Positions 1 through 11,185 of a DNA stretch of 64,000 bases are shown one piece after another (position 1 is the stretch's first letter; the number at the start of each line of letters is the position of its first letter). The stretch is from Gautieria morchelliformis. Its lineage: Eukaryota; Basidiomycota; Agaricomycetes; Gomphales; Gomphaceae. The notes under the pieces are model-generated. The model was not told the DNA's origin and did not search any database. It saw only the letters and a program-made list of their open reading frames with translations. The translations under genes and the position numbers were made by a program. The stretch covers positions 281,150 through 345,149 of the forward strand of contig WHVA01000053.1 in the NCBI GenBank assembly GCA_015179125.1, in the 5' to 3' direction.

Positions 1-189
1 ACCATCTGCATGGTATGGAGTGGCAAGAACAGTCACACTCATGCGTGCAGCCAACAAAGTGTTCCAGGGACCTAGGGTGACAAACAGTGGCCCTCCCCCG
101 CCACCAGTTTTTCACAAGGAAGGTGAATCACACACCAAATTTGCCACACAAACCTCCTTGAGACCGGTGATAATACCAGTGCCCACCCC

Positions 190-880
190 CCCCAACTGCC
201 CCTGGACCCACTCCAATGGATGTGGACACTGCGAAAAAGCGATTCCCACAGCCACTCACCTGTTGGCATGGTGGGAAAGTTGGACACTTTGCGTGAGAAG
301 GCCCCCAGGCCTATGATGTCCGCTACATGACAGCTGATGAGCGTGAGGAGCTACTGGAGCACTGGATGGTTGCTGCAGATGTGCGAGATGTCGCTGAGGA
401 AGAGGTCAAGAAGGACAATGTGGAGGATTTTGTGTTGTGCAGCGAGTGAGATGTGCCCTCACTGCCCCTGTCCAATCACTTTGCTGCCCTGTCAATAGCC
501 CCAGATACTAAAGATACAATTCATGTGTTGGAAACTGGGTCGCACACAGCAAGTGATAAAGACACATCAACCAACGACATTCTAAAATGTCCTTCCCCAT
601 GATCGAAGCGTTGGGAGTGAGCCCTTCCCAAGCACTTATCGACAAGCAATTTGTCACCACTGAGAAGCTAATCATGTGATTGCTCACACGCCCTGCCCTG
701 GTGTACAATGTTGATGGCACCCCCAATGAGGGTGGAGTGATTCGCAATGTTGTCGATGTCATCCTGTGATTCTGCGACCACTCTGAATGTGCTGTCTTCA
801 CTGTTATAAACCTTGGGAAGCACAAGATGATCCTCGGCTATCCATGGCTCCGTGAGCACAACCTGGAGGTTAACTGGTGA
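190..880 (+). pseudogene. Ty3/gypsy gag zinc-knuckle to protease remnant
   Basis: Broken plus-strand reading frames match the gag-protease junction of Agaricomycete Ty3/gypsy elements. A degenerate CCHC-like stretch (CWHGGKVGHFA) is followed by YDVRYMTADEREELLEHW, the usual linker. Further on come ALIDKQFVTTEKL and YNVDGTPNEGGVIRNVVD, then LGKHKMILGYPWLREHN, the flap and C-terminal part of the retropepsin. The catalytic DSG triplet is not visible and several in-frame TGA stops are present (for example near 678 and 767). There is no RT downstream, so this is a dead fragment. Identification rests on motif order recognised by eye. Confidence 0.7.
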
Positions 881-1339
881 TGTATTACATCATTGGACAG
901 GGGAGGTTGGTCATGACTAGTGGCAGAAGTGATGGGAGATGGTGTGAATGTCAGAGGAGCTGGGCAAACAGATCTAGTGGTGGGTGCTGCATGGAGCAGA
1001 ATGGGGTCCAGTGACCTGGTTGCATGGCGAACTAAGTGAATACATATGTCAGAGGGTAATGAATCCATATGATGAACATTCAGGCAGACTAAAATGGATT
1101 GTGACAGGGAGGCCAGTCGTGGATAGTGGAGAGAGCAGTGGCAAGTGATGCAAACATTGATGATGCAGCGAACAGACCAAACATATGCCAGTGGGTCATA
1201 GCTGATGTTACCAACAATGGCAAATGATGCATATAGCAAATGATCTGGCAAGCAGGTTCAGCAGCAAACCAAATGAATGGATATGTTGGAAGATAATGAA
1301 CCAAGGTCGTGGTCAAACCAAAATAAATGGACCATGACA
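874..1339 (+). repeat. Partial degenerate LTR (family C, plus orientation)
   Basis: This stretch ends in CATGACA, like the two better copies at 18208-19465 and 27779-29050. Its left part (GGGGAGGTTGGTCATGAC) is the reverse complement of sequence near 1760-1785, so it faces the copy at 1578-2912. Divergence is high and the left edge is approximate. Confidence 0.4.
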
Positions 1340-1577
1340 GCTGCTTTATGGTATTTGACAACAAGCCACAAAAGTTCCAGCATGAATGGCAGAAAGTCTC
1401 TTATTATAAGGGAAACCTGCAGACTTGCACTCCAGACAGGACCCACCCCGCCTGTTCCTTGAGATGTATTTCTTCAAGCTGCACACAGTGCACTGACTCC
1501 CAGCAACAATGGATGAATGATGTCATTGTCACAAAGCAAAGTAATAATCAGAGTCAAATTTGAAGCATCACAGCATA

Positions 1578-2908
1578 TCGTCATCTCTCATTTATTTTGG
1601 CATAAGCCATCCATTTCCAGTTCCACCTGCCACCCTGCCATATACCTGTTCACCTCAATTCACCATCCAATCAATTCACCAAACCCTGTCTCCATATCTG
1701 TTCGCACTTCAATTGGTTTGCTGCGCTCCTTCATCATTCACACCAGTTGTATTCATTCTCACCAGCCATGACCAACCTCCCCTGACCAATACCATAATAC
1801 ATCACTATCCCCATCATCCATCAGTCCCACTGCAGGCATAGAAAGGTTTTCTGGTCTGAAAAACTGTCAAAAAACTGTAAAGATTTTCCTAATATTTTTA
1901 GGGTTTTTTATGGGTTTCTTTGTGTTTTCACAAAGAAACATATAAAAAACTCTGGAAAAACTTTAAACTTTTTACAATTTTCTTGCTCAACAAATTCTAA
2001 CAAAAACACAAAATTTTATTAATTTTTTTTTACATTAAAAACACTAAAAATTTTTGGAATATCTTTACAGTTTTTTTAACAGTTTTTCAGACCAGAAAAT
2101 TTTTATATGCCTCCAGTGTCCTGGGTACACATGTGGTGTATGTATGGTTGGGGTGCATTCACATAGTACACTTCCCGCCTTTGATGCAGGATCGATCCCA
2201 TGGGCCAGAAGCCAGCATAGGACAAGAGTCATTCAGGCCCTAAGGCATGTTGTCTCAATGTGTTCTTCGCTAGCTCACCTCTCCATTGTTTCATGTTCAC
2301 CTCAGCAGTCATTTCTACTCTATGTGTGTCCTGTGTATTATGTACTCTAGCTCCACACCTCCTGTTTTGTCTCAACCCATAACAGCCTCTCTCCCATTCA
2401 CTGATAGGTTCCATCTTTTCAGTATAAGTACTTTGCATTCACATTTATAATCTCTATTCAATTATCATACATCCACCTTGTGCACTATCTTGCCATACTG
2501 TGATCATTGCCCTGAACCTCCCCTTCTAGACTACTACCTCTTATAAAGGACTGGGACTTCACTTGTGAGTCTTTGCCTCTCATCTTCACCACTTCACCCT
2601 TTGGGGCCTCACTATGCTGTTGGCAAAGGTCTTCGAAAGGAAGTCTTCACCAATAGAAGGCTTGTTCATCACCAAACAGCTTTTCCTCAAAGCCTCATAC
2701 ATTACATTGTCGAGCTACATGAGCTATTCACTTTGACTGTATATTATGGTCCATTACTTGCATCACCCTATACCTTGTACATCTTTACTAGTTTGGGTCC
2801 CTTCACTGAACTACATCCTTCACTGCACAAACACTCAGGAATTTGCTGTGTACAGCCATCTGTGATTCATTGACACATGATACTAAACACCTAAAAACCA
2901 ATCTTGAG

Positions 2909-2912
<4 letters not shown>
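1578..2912 (-). repeat. Degenerate LTR (family C), reverse orientation, split by a MITE
   Basis: Read on the minus strand this resembles the LTR-like units at 18208-19465 and 27779-29050. The right edge CACCTAAAAACCAATCTTGA is the reverse complement of the TCAAGATTGGTTTTTAGG start of those copies. Internal blocks around 2130-2260 (TGGTTGGGGTGCATTC, GGATCGATCCCATGGG) also match them in reverse. It is interrupted by the element at 1829-2118 and runs into an AC/AT microsatellite at its edge. Confidence 0.55.
1829..2118. mobile_element. CACTG-ended MITE (CACTA-type, non-autonomous)
   Basis: A 290-bp AT-rich, nearly palindromic element. It starts CACTGCAGGCATA and ends TATGCCTCCAGTG; the inverted repeats continue inward as TTTTCTGGTCTGAAAAACTG and its complement. 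It is flanked by a 3-bp direct repeat TCC (1826-1828 and 2119-2121). CACTR termini plus a 3-bp target duplication are the signature of CACTA-type DNA transposons. No coding capacity. A second copy is at 30079-30433. Confidence 0.85.

Positions 2913-2948
<36 letters not shown>
2909..2948. repeat. Microsatellite (AC)n(AT)n
   Basis: An uninterrupted run of AC dinucleotides passes into AT dinucleotides. It begins exactly at the end of the degenerate LTR copy. Confidence 0.95.
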
Positions 2949-3166
2949 GGTTTATTGATGATATGGGTAGCCAGAGTGAGTAGATAGCCAAATATTCTAT
3001 GGCAACTAATTGTAGAGCACTGTAGATTGGTAGATTGGATAGGTGAGCACAGGAGGGTTAATGAAAGTCTCTGCATCTAGACTGCTGTTGGAGGTTTGTA
3101 TTGGAATTGCAGCTATGATGCATTATATCATCAAAATGTGCCATTCTTCCAGACTCTACCAACACA

Positions 3167-4951
3167 TTAACCACTGCCTGAAGGGCACTCTAACTGCCTA
3201 CTGGAGACAATAGGCTCTACCATTTCTGCATCTCCAGGCCATCCAGTTACCCCAGTAACCTCATCCAACTCTATCCCAGCAGGCCCAGCCTCTTCATCCT
3301 GGCTTTCCTGAACAGACACATCATCCTCCAATGACTCAGCTCTAAAAGCCTAGCTCAAGTGTAGGTTCCCAAATTCAGCCACCATGGCATTGGGAACACT
3401 TTGTCTGGCAGTTTTGAAGGTGGAGAATGAAAGAGTAGGTAATGAGGGGCTGTTCAGTTGACTGTGTCTCTCTTGGAGAGTTAGATGGAAGCGGCACATG
3501 ATAATTGCTGACAAGCTGTATGTGCACTGTTAGCACTATCTTGTCTTTCTTCTTAACTTGATGAGAATATACCTGCTCTGAAAATAGCTTATGATTCCAG
3601 AAAGGCTTGACTTTATATCACAAAGGAGCTGATATTAGCCATTTTGTTATCATGATCAATACCTTACATACCCTTAACACCTGAATTGAGAGAGAGCACC
3701 AAGTGAACTCTGAACCTCAAAAGGTTCATAATTAACCATACCTCTACTGTGATAGTATTAGCCAAAGTAATTGTAAGCACAAGTCTGAATATGAATCAGA
3801 TGTATGAAATATAATAGGAACCATATTCCATACCCAAATTTAACAAAGCCTTACTTGTAGATTAGTGATATGTCCACACATATAAGCAATATGTTGTACA
3901 CTCACCTTGGTAAATCACTAGACTAATGAGTGATTTCTTATCCTGAATTTCACCTTTCCACCAAAGCTTCAAGGTTTCAATTAAGCTCAGAATGGTTACC
4001 ATCATAACTCCAGTGTCAAAAAGGATTCCAGTAACACTAGCAATGGTATCCACTGTCAAAGGTATTCAGAGACAGATTGTGGCAAGTCCAGGCCTCTATA
4101 TCTTACACCTGGAGAATTTTTGAGTCTAAATCTAGGTAGAAAGTCAAGTCTATACTGACAGATGCAATGTATTAACTTGTGAATGAGTAAGGTGGCAGTG
4201 GTTCAAAACAGACTTGCACTATATCCGGCGAAATGAATTTATGTGATTTATACAAAGTCTGCACAGGGACATACCACATTAATCATACAAGCAACAAGAA
4301 TAAGCAGCCCAAGGATACACAAAGCTCTTCGATTCTGAGAGGAAATAGCATAGGTGCAAGCTAGCAGAAGGCCTAGACAAGTAAATTGTGTTTATAATTC
4401 TAATTGAAAGTATATGGGTATTATCACTTACCCTGTATTCCGGTCAGCCAAAGGATAAATAAAGCATCATTTAGACGAATTGCAGTACTACATTTCCTTC
4501 AAACATATGAGTCTCTAGGTTGCTTCTCCACAAGGAGTGAAAGTCATACTAGATCCTCGTTCAAATCAGCAGGGTTATTACACACGAGAGCCTTGGTAAT
4601 CACCTCAAGGGATATGTTAGGTAAATTCGAATATGCGACAAGAAAAACGGCACCCAAGGGCAGGTAACGAGCGAATAAATAGAGAATCGTGCTAATCTTG
4701 ACGTTCTTGCATCAAATGTACCTGACCTCAGATGGCAGTGTGAGAAGAGTGTCGTATATGAGCAGTGCTGTGGAAATAGCTATGTAAATTGTGGAATTAG
4801 ACGGGACATGTCCGCATACCGAGTGTTGCGAAGATGACGCAGTTGAATGCAAAACTAGTTCAGGTAAGTTCTTCTGCGTCTCACTGAATGCAGTAAGAAC
4901 GTACTGGTCTGATCGTTTCTGGATAATAGCGTGGAGGTCTGTGTGAGGCAT
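3167..4951 (-). pseudogene. DUF6533-type membrane protein gene, decayed
   Basis: The N-terminal exon (from ATG at 4951) contains IYIAISTALLIYDTLLTLPSEV followed by an ILYLFARYLPLGAVFLVAYSN stretch, the hallmark hydrophobic/W-K-RYLP core of DUF6533 proteins, a basidiomycete family of integral membrane proteins with an unknown role. Where the family usually has a Trp after the E-V segment there is an in-frame TGA (4712-4714). Further exons are seen at 3905-4059 (LFDTGVMMVTILSLIETLKLWWKG, with a GTGAGT donor) and at about 3167-3480 (NAMVAEFGNLHLS, then an acidic tail), the latter with a TAG stop. Exon boundaries between them are not resolved. Probably a pseudogene. Confidence 0.6.
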
Positions 4952-5524
4952 GGTGCTAGAAAGGAAACTGGGATGCAGACAAGGGACTAAGTTTTGCGTA
5001 GCGATGTGGGGTTGGACCAGCAGACCGCGGAAGGTGTATATATAAGATTCTGGCTATGGGTGCTTCCAGGTCAACAGATATTCACAGCATCCTATATCAG
5101 TGCCGAGGCATCACACAATATCCAAGGCAGATTCCATAGAAGAACATCATATGTAAAAGAATTGAAGTTAGTAATTCCACATAGAAGCATCAGATATAGT
5201 TAGCGTCTCAAGCAAGTAATTGAGGCTGGGCTTCTCGTCAGGATTACATCCCATTTGCCTGTGGGCGGAATGCATTTAAAACTTGTTGTCATGTAATCAC
5301 TCTTAGCACTCATCAACAACTCATAGTGCGGTGTCAGCATAGCGACACATGAAAACACCAGTGCAGCTCGGGTGTGCATTATGTAAAATGGCGCATCTCC
5401 GCTGGCAGTGTGTTACCTATGATGGGAACATGAGGAAGCGGGATGGTATGAGAGATCTAGCTCAATCACCAAAGGATGTACATAGGTAATTCTATAGCTA
5501 TATTGGAGCGGTATCAGCTCGCCT
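4952..5524. other. Intergenic, no gene seen
   Basis: No family signal on either strand. A TATA-like GTATATATAAG lies at about 5036, but no supported gene follows it. Confidence 0.5.
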
Positions 5525-5911
5525 ATGTTGGGGATACCTATGGCGACACGAGACAATTCTCATCTTGGCAGCATTGTCCTGTGCGACCGTCGTATGAAGA
5601 GACCATTCATTGTATTTGAACATGGAGCACAACGACTTGGTAGCTGCGATACTGTGCATTTGATCAGCTGTGACGGTGATGTAGAGCTGTGCCCGGTGAC
5701 CCAGGAAGCTACTGAGGTGGTCTGCGACGTGTTTGCATTTCTAACATTAGCATGGAGACAACGCGACCTAACAAGAATATACGGTATTGGACCTCAGGCA
5801 TGCCTTGCACGGCAGTCATCCGCTGTCGTGAATCATAATGTCAGCCCCCTTGGAACACCGGTAACATCAGAATGTTGGCAAGGGCGAGTGCTACCAAACC
5901 AATTGGGGTAG
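5525..5911 (+). CDS. Hypothetical protein, 128 aa
   Basis: Open frame with balanced composition (MLGIPMATRDNSHLG to GRVLPNQLG). I recognise no domain, signal peptide or membrane segment. There is no intron or paralogue in the window to support it. It could be chance or the remnant of a larger gene. Confidence 0.2.
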   Translation: MLGIPMATRDNSHLGSIVLCDRRMKRPFIVFEHGAQRLGSCDTVHLISCDGDVELCPVTQEATEVVCDVFAFLTLAWRQRDLTRIYGIGPQACLARQSSAVVNHNVSPLGTPVTSECWQGRVLPNQLG

Positions 5912-6469
5912 GCAGCAGACGCCGGCTGTTGGAATCGTGTACAGCCAGTTGTAAATTACATGTACAACCTGCTAGCATTTACAACTACCTGTTGTAAGTT
6001 ACATCTACATTAGGAACGGCCGATTCCGGCTTGTAATTCGGCCATATTTACACAGCGCCACCGGCGCTACTGGTAGGTTCGTAGCTCCACAAATGGTTCC
6101 GTGGCACTAGGTAGACCTACTGCTTTCTAGTACGCCTCTAGTGCCCCTCCACCTTCCCCAACCTTTCCAAGCCCGAGCCGCCTCCTCGCTCATCCACTTC
6201 CCCTCGGCGTCCACCCTCCTAGAAACGTCTGCGTGAGTCCATTGGTACCCTCTCTTCACCCTGCCGCTCACTGCGAACCTTTTTTTCGGTCTCTGATATG
6301 CTGGCCTCCTCTTCCTGAAGCTGCGTTATGAATTGGAGGCGTCGGTCTGGACTGAGCTGCGTTGTGGTCAGTCCAGGCTGCAAAGGGGGGCGACATCTTC
6401 AAGTTGCACTGATGCGCTCAGTGATACTATTGGAGTAATGGGAACTAGGTACATATATTTCTGCCTTTA
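5912..6469. other. Non-coding stretch with a dispersed repeat
   Basis: No gene seen. Positions 5955-6013 (CATGTACAACCTGCT ... ACCTGTTGTAA) recur in reverse complement at 31387-31440. The remainder is pyrimidine-rich (6120-6300). Confidence 0.5.
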
Positions 6470-8706
6470 TTATACATCGTAGACTAATACGAAATCACCA
6501 TCGCAAAGTTGAAACATGTATATACTCTGGTGCGAATTTAAGAAAAATTGGCTGCACTGTTCAAGCACTGTTGGCGCCGTCCAATGTCGGTCTCGCTGGT
6601 GCGGCTTGCCAAAGATGGGAGTCAGAGCACAACTGCGCCGAATGGATGTGATCGGAATGACAGCAGTTTGATGCCGACCTGGGTGCATGGCATACGACAC
6701 TCGTGACATACGCAATGGGACAGCCGGTGGTTTGATAGGTGTGAACCATTCAATGTATGCAAGAGTTAGCACACTCGAACCAGGAAGGTAGGCGGAACAG
6801 AGCACGGACACGCGCAGCGCGATACCCTAAAAGGACATGAGTGTTATACACCAATCCCATACCCTGCCCAGGCGCACCTTTGATTCCAGCATCCTCTGCC
6901 AGGCCATCCTCATGGACAAGAACACAATCAAAATGGTCTGGCTCAGGGTTTTTGCGTCCAGGATTCGGGTGACCTGGTGTTGCTCGGATCGTGTCAAGTT
7001 GGGTCTCATCAGTAAGTCGTTGGGGTGATGGCAGATCAATGGTGATTTGTTTATAGATGTCCATGAAGTCATATACTGATGCGGTGACACAGCACTTTGG
7101 GACATAATCATTTAGGTATGCCTGGAGCGCTCGCACAAAATCCACGGCTCCATGGATCTTGATGAGAGTTCGCACAGGGGTTTTCGGCCATGGTGCACGC
7201 TTGGCGATACTCCAGGTGGGTGCTCTGGTGGCCATCATGGTGGTATGGACTCGGTCCACTCGCTCCTGGTCATGTAATGGTGGGTCCGCTTCATTGGAAT
7301 TAGACTCGCTATCTGGGATTGCATGTGTCCAAACAAGAAACCCTGTGAATTTGTGGATGGCATCACGACACGTCAGGTATGAGACCATTTGTTTGATGTA
7401 ATTTTTCTTGTTACTAGCACGATAGCCCCTTTGGCAAAGTCGATGTGCAGGCACTCTGAAAGTTCAGTGTTAAACCCATCAGGGGTCCCTTTTGCTCGGA
7501 TGAGTGCAATATCATGCTCCATCATATGAATCTTTGGGATTCGGAAGTGCTTGCGGATACCTAGCCTCACGAAAATCTCTTTGTGCTCGTGGAAGGTATC
7601 CAGGGCATCTTGGAGCCTTCGGAGAGTCTCAGTAGACTGTGAGGGATAGGATGCATAATATATGAAGTCCACAACAGCGCGAGTGACTGCGGTCACTTCT
7701 GGGTGGACCGCACCATTATGTGGCTTGCGAAGATGCGCTGCATCCCCTTGAATTCACGCCCTGTCCACTGCGTAATAGTAGAGATTCCTTTCTTGAAGTG
7801 TCGCAGGCTCGGATGGTCTGGCATGCATTGAAACCTTTGATCTATTTCCGTGGCACCAGCATGCATGAGACACCGTTTCACAAGGTGATCTTTGAATACC
7901 CCCTTGTGAAGTTGGTGCAGGAGGTCAGGGGTGAGGCACGAAAAAATGTCCGTATGAGGCAGTTCAGCCCAGAATGGTTTGGGAATTGGATGGAGGCCTA
8001 GCCATGTATATTCTTCCAAGGAGGGTATGAACCAAGTCCCAGAATGGTGCATGGCTGGGCTCGCCACGGTCATTGGAGTCAATTCACAGATGGGGCAATC
8101 AGATTGTTGGACACCAGCAATGAGGCATTGCTTGGGAAAGTCAGCAATATACACTGCCAGGATTGGGTAGACCATGCGAATGTGCTGGTCAGCACAGGTC
8201 ATTCGCACACCATTTTTGCCGGCCGCAATTAATGGTTCCAGGAGGATGGACATGAGAAAGTGAAAGAGTTGAAACCCAGCTCCTTTGCGGGCTTTTTTGT
8301 GGAGACACTCGAGTTTTGTGACAGGGAGGTATCCAAGCAGTATCATGCCCCGTTTTGATGTCTGACGATGAACAGCCTTACAGATGTTTCCAACTGATAT
8401 ATAAACAGGCCACGCTTGTTTGTCTCCACTGAACTGAGACAGTTGGGTCTTGTCTGAAGCCAGTATCACATGTGTGATGGTCGCACCGCTCAGAAGTTTT
8501 TCCTGGATGGGACCATATTGTCAGTTACAGTCCACCTAAAATACTAGTGCCATCACCTGCATGTCCCACCACCACTGTGCGATCCACATTTCATTGATGA
8601 TCTGTTCTTCCTCAGATTCATCACTGAACATGTGTTTGGGCTTGTATTTCATAGCATCCCAAAAGTCTGGATTCCCGATTAACTCGCATATGCATTCAAC
8701 AGGATT
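6470..8706 (-). pseudogene. Plavaka-type (CACTA/EnSpm-related) transposase, C-terminal two thirds
   Basis: The minus-strand protein reads RNPVECICELIGNPDFWDAM, NEMWIAQWWWDMQ, then ASDKTQLSQFSGDKQAWPVY, LIGYLP-like LLGYLPVTKLECLHKK, TCADQHIRMVYPILAVYIADFPEQ-type text, LTPDLLHQLHKGVFKDHLV, STETLRRLQDALDTFHEHK and LAYIEWFTPIKPP. This is the order found in Plavaka transposases, RNase H-fold DDE enzymes abundant in Basidiomycota. The frame shifts at about 7440 and 6780, with stops near 8520-8540. The N-terminal part is missing: at about 8706-8714 the sequence changes to a gypsy gag on the same strand. Family assignment comes from several independent motifs. Confidence 0.85.
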
Positions 8707-8713
8707 GCGCACA

Positions 8714-9214
8714 CTTGCCCTGGTGGTACTGGCGTGATTCCAGTTGATTCATTGCATCGGTGGCCTCATGTAGGGGGTAGAACTGCTGGCGAAATGCTTC
8801 AACAAAATCCTTCCAGGTTGCATAGAGCGGCACACCATGCTTTGCTTCATAAGTGAATGTGCGAGTGGCAAAAGTCGTAGCCCTCCCTGTTTTCATGAAG
8901 GACATTGCCCAAAGGATCTGCAACTACTCGTCTGGGAAGTCACTCACACACACACCCAGGTAGAGGCTGCATGACTGGATGAAGTTGCGACCATTTGCAC
9001 GATCCCCATCGTATTGGGAGGACTTTTTGGGCTCAGCTGTTCGCTTTGAGGAGGTGCGAACGCAACTAGGGAGTCCAGCAATCAGCCCAGTGGTCATAGC
9101 CTGCAGGGTGTTCAACCTCGTCTCCAGATCTTGTTTTTCCTGCCTCTCTCTCATCAACTCTCGCTCTATTGCTGCCAAGCAGTCCAAAACTTCAGCAGCA
9201 GATGGCAAGGACAT
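8714..9214 (-). pseudogene. Ty3/gypsy gag N-terminal fragment
   Basis: Starts at ATG 9214 with a coiled-coil leader (AAIERELMRERQEKQDLETRL). The capsid-type block follows: YDGDRANGRNFIQSCSLYLG, then, after an in-frame TAG at 8924-8926, LQILWAMSFMKTGRATTFATR and WKDFVEAFRQQFYPL. This is the retrotransposon gag (PF03732-like) pattern of Agaricomycete gypsy elements. The frame ends abruptly after QYHQGK, where Plavaka sequence begins. The start lies about 110 bp from an LTR-like block at 9325-9793, the spacing expected for a 5' LTR. Confidence 0.75.
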
Positions 9215-9324
9215 GGTAAGTGGTAGAGGGTGTCAGGGTATGAGAAAGGCTTGCTAAAATCGCTGCTTTCGAAGGGTGGTTGATTCGAAGTTGGACAATT
9301 TTGCAACCGGTTCTCTAAAGAGAG

Positions 9325-9793
9325 TGTTCTACTATAAGGGCAACCTATGCAGACGCTCTACACTCAAGTGGCGAACTGGCAAAGGGGGGTCCAAAGTAAG
9401 ATAGAGAACTATATACAGGGCACAGACATACCTGGTGAAGGGGGATCCAAAGAGAAAACTCTAAGGAACCCCTTCACCACCTAACTACAACTATAAGTAA
9501 ACTCGGGCATGCTATCCCAATCACCAAATGCCCGAGTTACATAAGCAATCATGCCAGCGATAAGAGGGCTGGACAGATAAGGAAGGAACGATGTTGGAAG
9601 GGGCCGGAACAGGAAGGGAAGTAAATGGAACACAAGACAGAAGGATGCTGAAGGCTAGGAGAAGCTAAGGGGCCACCAACAACACACTGCGATAATGCAT
9701 GCAATAATGCGCACTGCGATAATGCACGCGATAATGCGCACTGCGATAATGCACATCGCGATAAATCAGTGTATGATTGGTGTTCCCCTGACA
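9325..9793 (-). repeat. LTR-like block related to the solo LTR at 44971-45443
   Basis: It shares landmarks with the 44971 copy: AAGGGCAACC near the left end, two TCCAAAG boxes, and CCCCTGACA at the right end. It lies next to the gag start at 9214, consistent with a 5' LTR of that minus-strand element. No clear target duplication. Edges are estimated. Confidence 0.45.
9686..9766. repeat. 27-bp tandem repeat, three units
   Basis: Three consecutive units starting ACTGCGATAATGCA at 9686, 9713 and 9740. The first two are 27 bp and nearly identical. The array lies inside the LTR-like block. Confidence 0.85.
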
Positions 9794-9878
9794 GTTGTGG
9801 GATGCAGAGGATGCGGAATAGAGTCGGAGGTGGTGCTGAGGTGTTCCGGAGGTGGTGGAGATGGTCGAGCGGCATGGT

Positions 9879-9960
9879 CGTAACAGTATCTCCCCTTCAA
9901 GGTTGAGCCCTGCGAGACCGGGTACTGGGTCATGTGACATGGAACAAAGTTGGTGTAGTT
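9879..9960. repeat. LTR end plus adjoining sequence shared with 11058-11151
   Basis: CGTAACA followed by GTATCTCCC, AAGGTTGAGCCC, GCGAGACC, a CATGTGAC-like box, and GTTTGAAAGATAG recur in the same order at 11058-11151. There they mark the 3' LTR/polypurine boundary of chromovirus A. This is therefore a truncated second copy of that boundary. Confidence 0.7.
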
Positions 9961-9992
9961 TGAAAGATAGCCTAGATGGCAGACTTGGACAT

Positions 9993-10221
9993 TATGATGC
10001 GAAGGTAGAAATCACCCTGCATCCTGGTACTAAGGAAATTTCTCTCCCTCCTTATAATGCCTCTCCTGCAAAGAGAGAAATCATTGATAAGCAAATGGAT
10101 GTGTGGATTAACCTAGGGGTTATAGAACCATCCAAGAGCCCCTCGGGCTTTCCTGCTCTGATATCCTACAGAAACAGAAAACCTTGGATGTGCATTGACT
10201 ACCGAAAGCTTAGACACCATA
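9993..10221 (+). pseudogene. Reverse transcriptase N-terminal fragment (Ty3/gypsy)
   Basis: Plus-strand frame YDAKVEITLHPGTKEI ... KREIIDKQMDVWINLGVIEPS, then PSGFPALISYRNRKPWMCIDYRKL. This is the first palm block of Ty3-type RT, up to the VDYRKLN-like motif. It stops there and no YxDD follows. It lies opposite in strand to chromovirus A, so it is a separate fragment. Confidence 0.75.
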
Positions 10222-10405
10222 TGTCAAGGTCCTCCTGGATGGGCTCACAGTTCTCATTAAGAACATCCCCTTTCACGGTGATTGTGCGGCACTTCCATGT
10301 CTTGTTAGTATTGATAGACATATAATTCAATCTCTGAATGTGAGACTAATCGAGTGAAAACTTGGAGTAGCAAAATATCTGCACGTATAACTAAGTATAT
10401 GTGTC

Positions 10406-11064
10406 TGTTACGTATCGAGATTTCTGCTAAGTTGGAACTGGAAAGGACAGTGGCTTCAACTTATAGGTTGCCCCCCCAATGAACTATCGTCCTAAGTATT
10501 TCGGAAATGAGTCGGAAGTCGGAAAGTACTGAGCTAAAGGTTGGTCGGAACTTGAGTCGGAACTGAAGCGGAAGGCGGAAGACGGAAGGTGGAGAGACGG
10601 AGGTCTTGCTAGACTTGCTGTGCTAAGAACAGGAGATGGAGCGAAGGAAATCAAGTATCGAAGGTGATTATCTGATTGCAGAATAACAGACATACATGAC
10701 AGGCTTTTATACAAAGAGCTGAGACAACAGGTAATGAGATGGTACTAAGCAAATTCCAGGGGGAGCGGAAGTCGGGTAGGCATATGTGGGAACTAACTAA
10801 TTGGGAACAATGGGACTACAAGGGGGGTTCAGAGTAAGGTAAAACAATGGCAAAAGAACAAGGGGTCGGAAAACATATCTGCCAACGAACTACAAGGGTG
10901 ACCGGATATATGATCTTGATGAACGATGAAGCGGGTCTGGAGTGTCCGAGTAATAGAGTCGAAAGAACAAGGGAGTAGAACAAGGGGCGGAATGTTGGAA
11001 TTATCGGCAGGGCGGAAAGTGTGCAGAACTGAAGGTCAGAAATCGGAAATGCACAGTCGTAACA
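10406..11064 (-). repeat. 3' LTR of chromovirus A
   Basis: Starts TGTTACG and ends CGTAACA, perfect 7-bp inverted termini, 659 bp. On the minus strand it is immediately preceded by a purine run (AGAAGGGAGATAC), as expected for a 3' LTR. The 5 bases outside (GTGTC, 10401-10405) cannot be tested as a target duplication because the other LTR is missing. Confidence 0.75.
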
Positions 11065-11077
11065 GTATCTCCCTTCT
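11065..11077 (-). promoter_or_regulatory. Polypurine tract of chromovirus A
   Basis: On the minus strand AGAAGGGAGATAC abuts the TGTTACG LTR start. It would prime plus-strand DNA synthesis. A near-identical tract (GAAGGGGAGATAC) abuts the LTR end at 9885. Confidence 0.6.
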
Positions 11078-11185
11078 AAGGTTGAGCCCCGCGAGACCAC
11101 AAGTCGAATCACGTGACCTGTGAACAAACACATCGAAGTTTGAAAGATAGGCGGGAAGAAAAACGCATCTTCATCTTGATCCAAC

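Noticed and set aside
2130..2230. Possible SINE with an RNA polymerase III box B-like GGATCGATCCC
   Set aside because: The same sequence is part of the family C LTR in reverse orientation, and no box A or tail is present.
4700..4714. Alternative splicing-out of the TGA in the DUF6533 gene
   Set aside because: The only GT-AG pair around it would be 30 nt, too short for introns seen here, and would remove the conserved Trp position.
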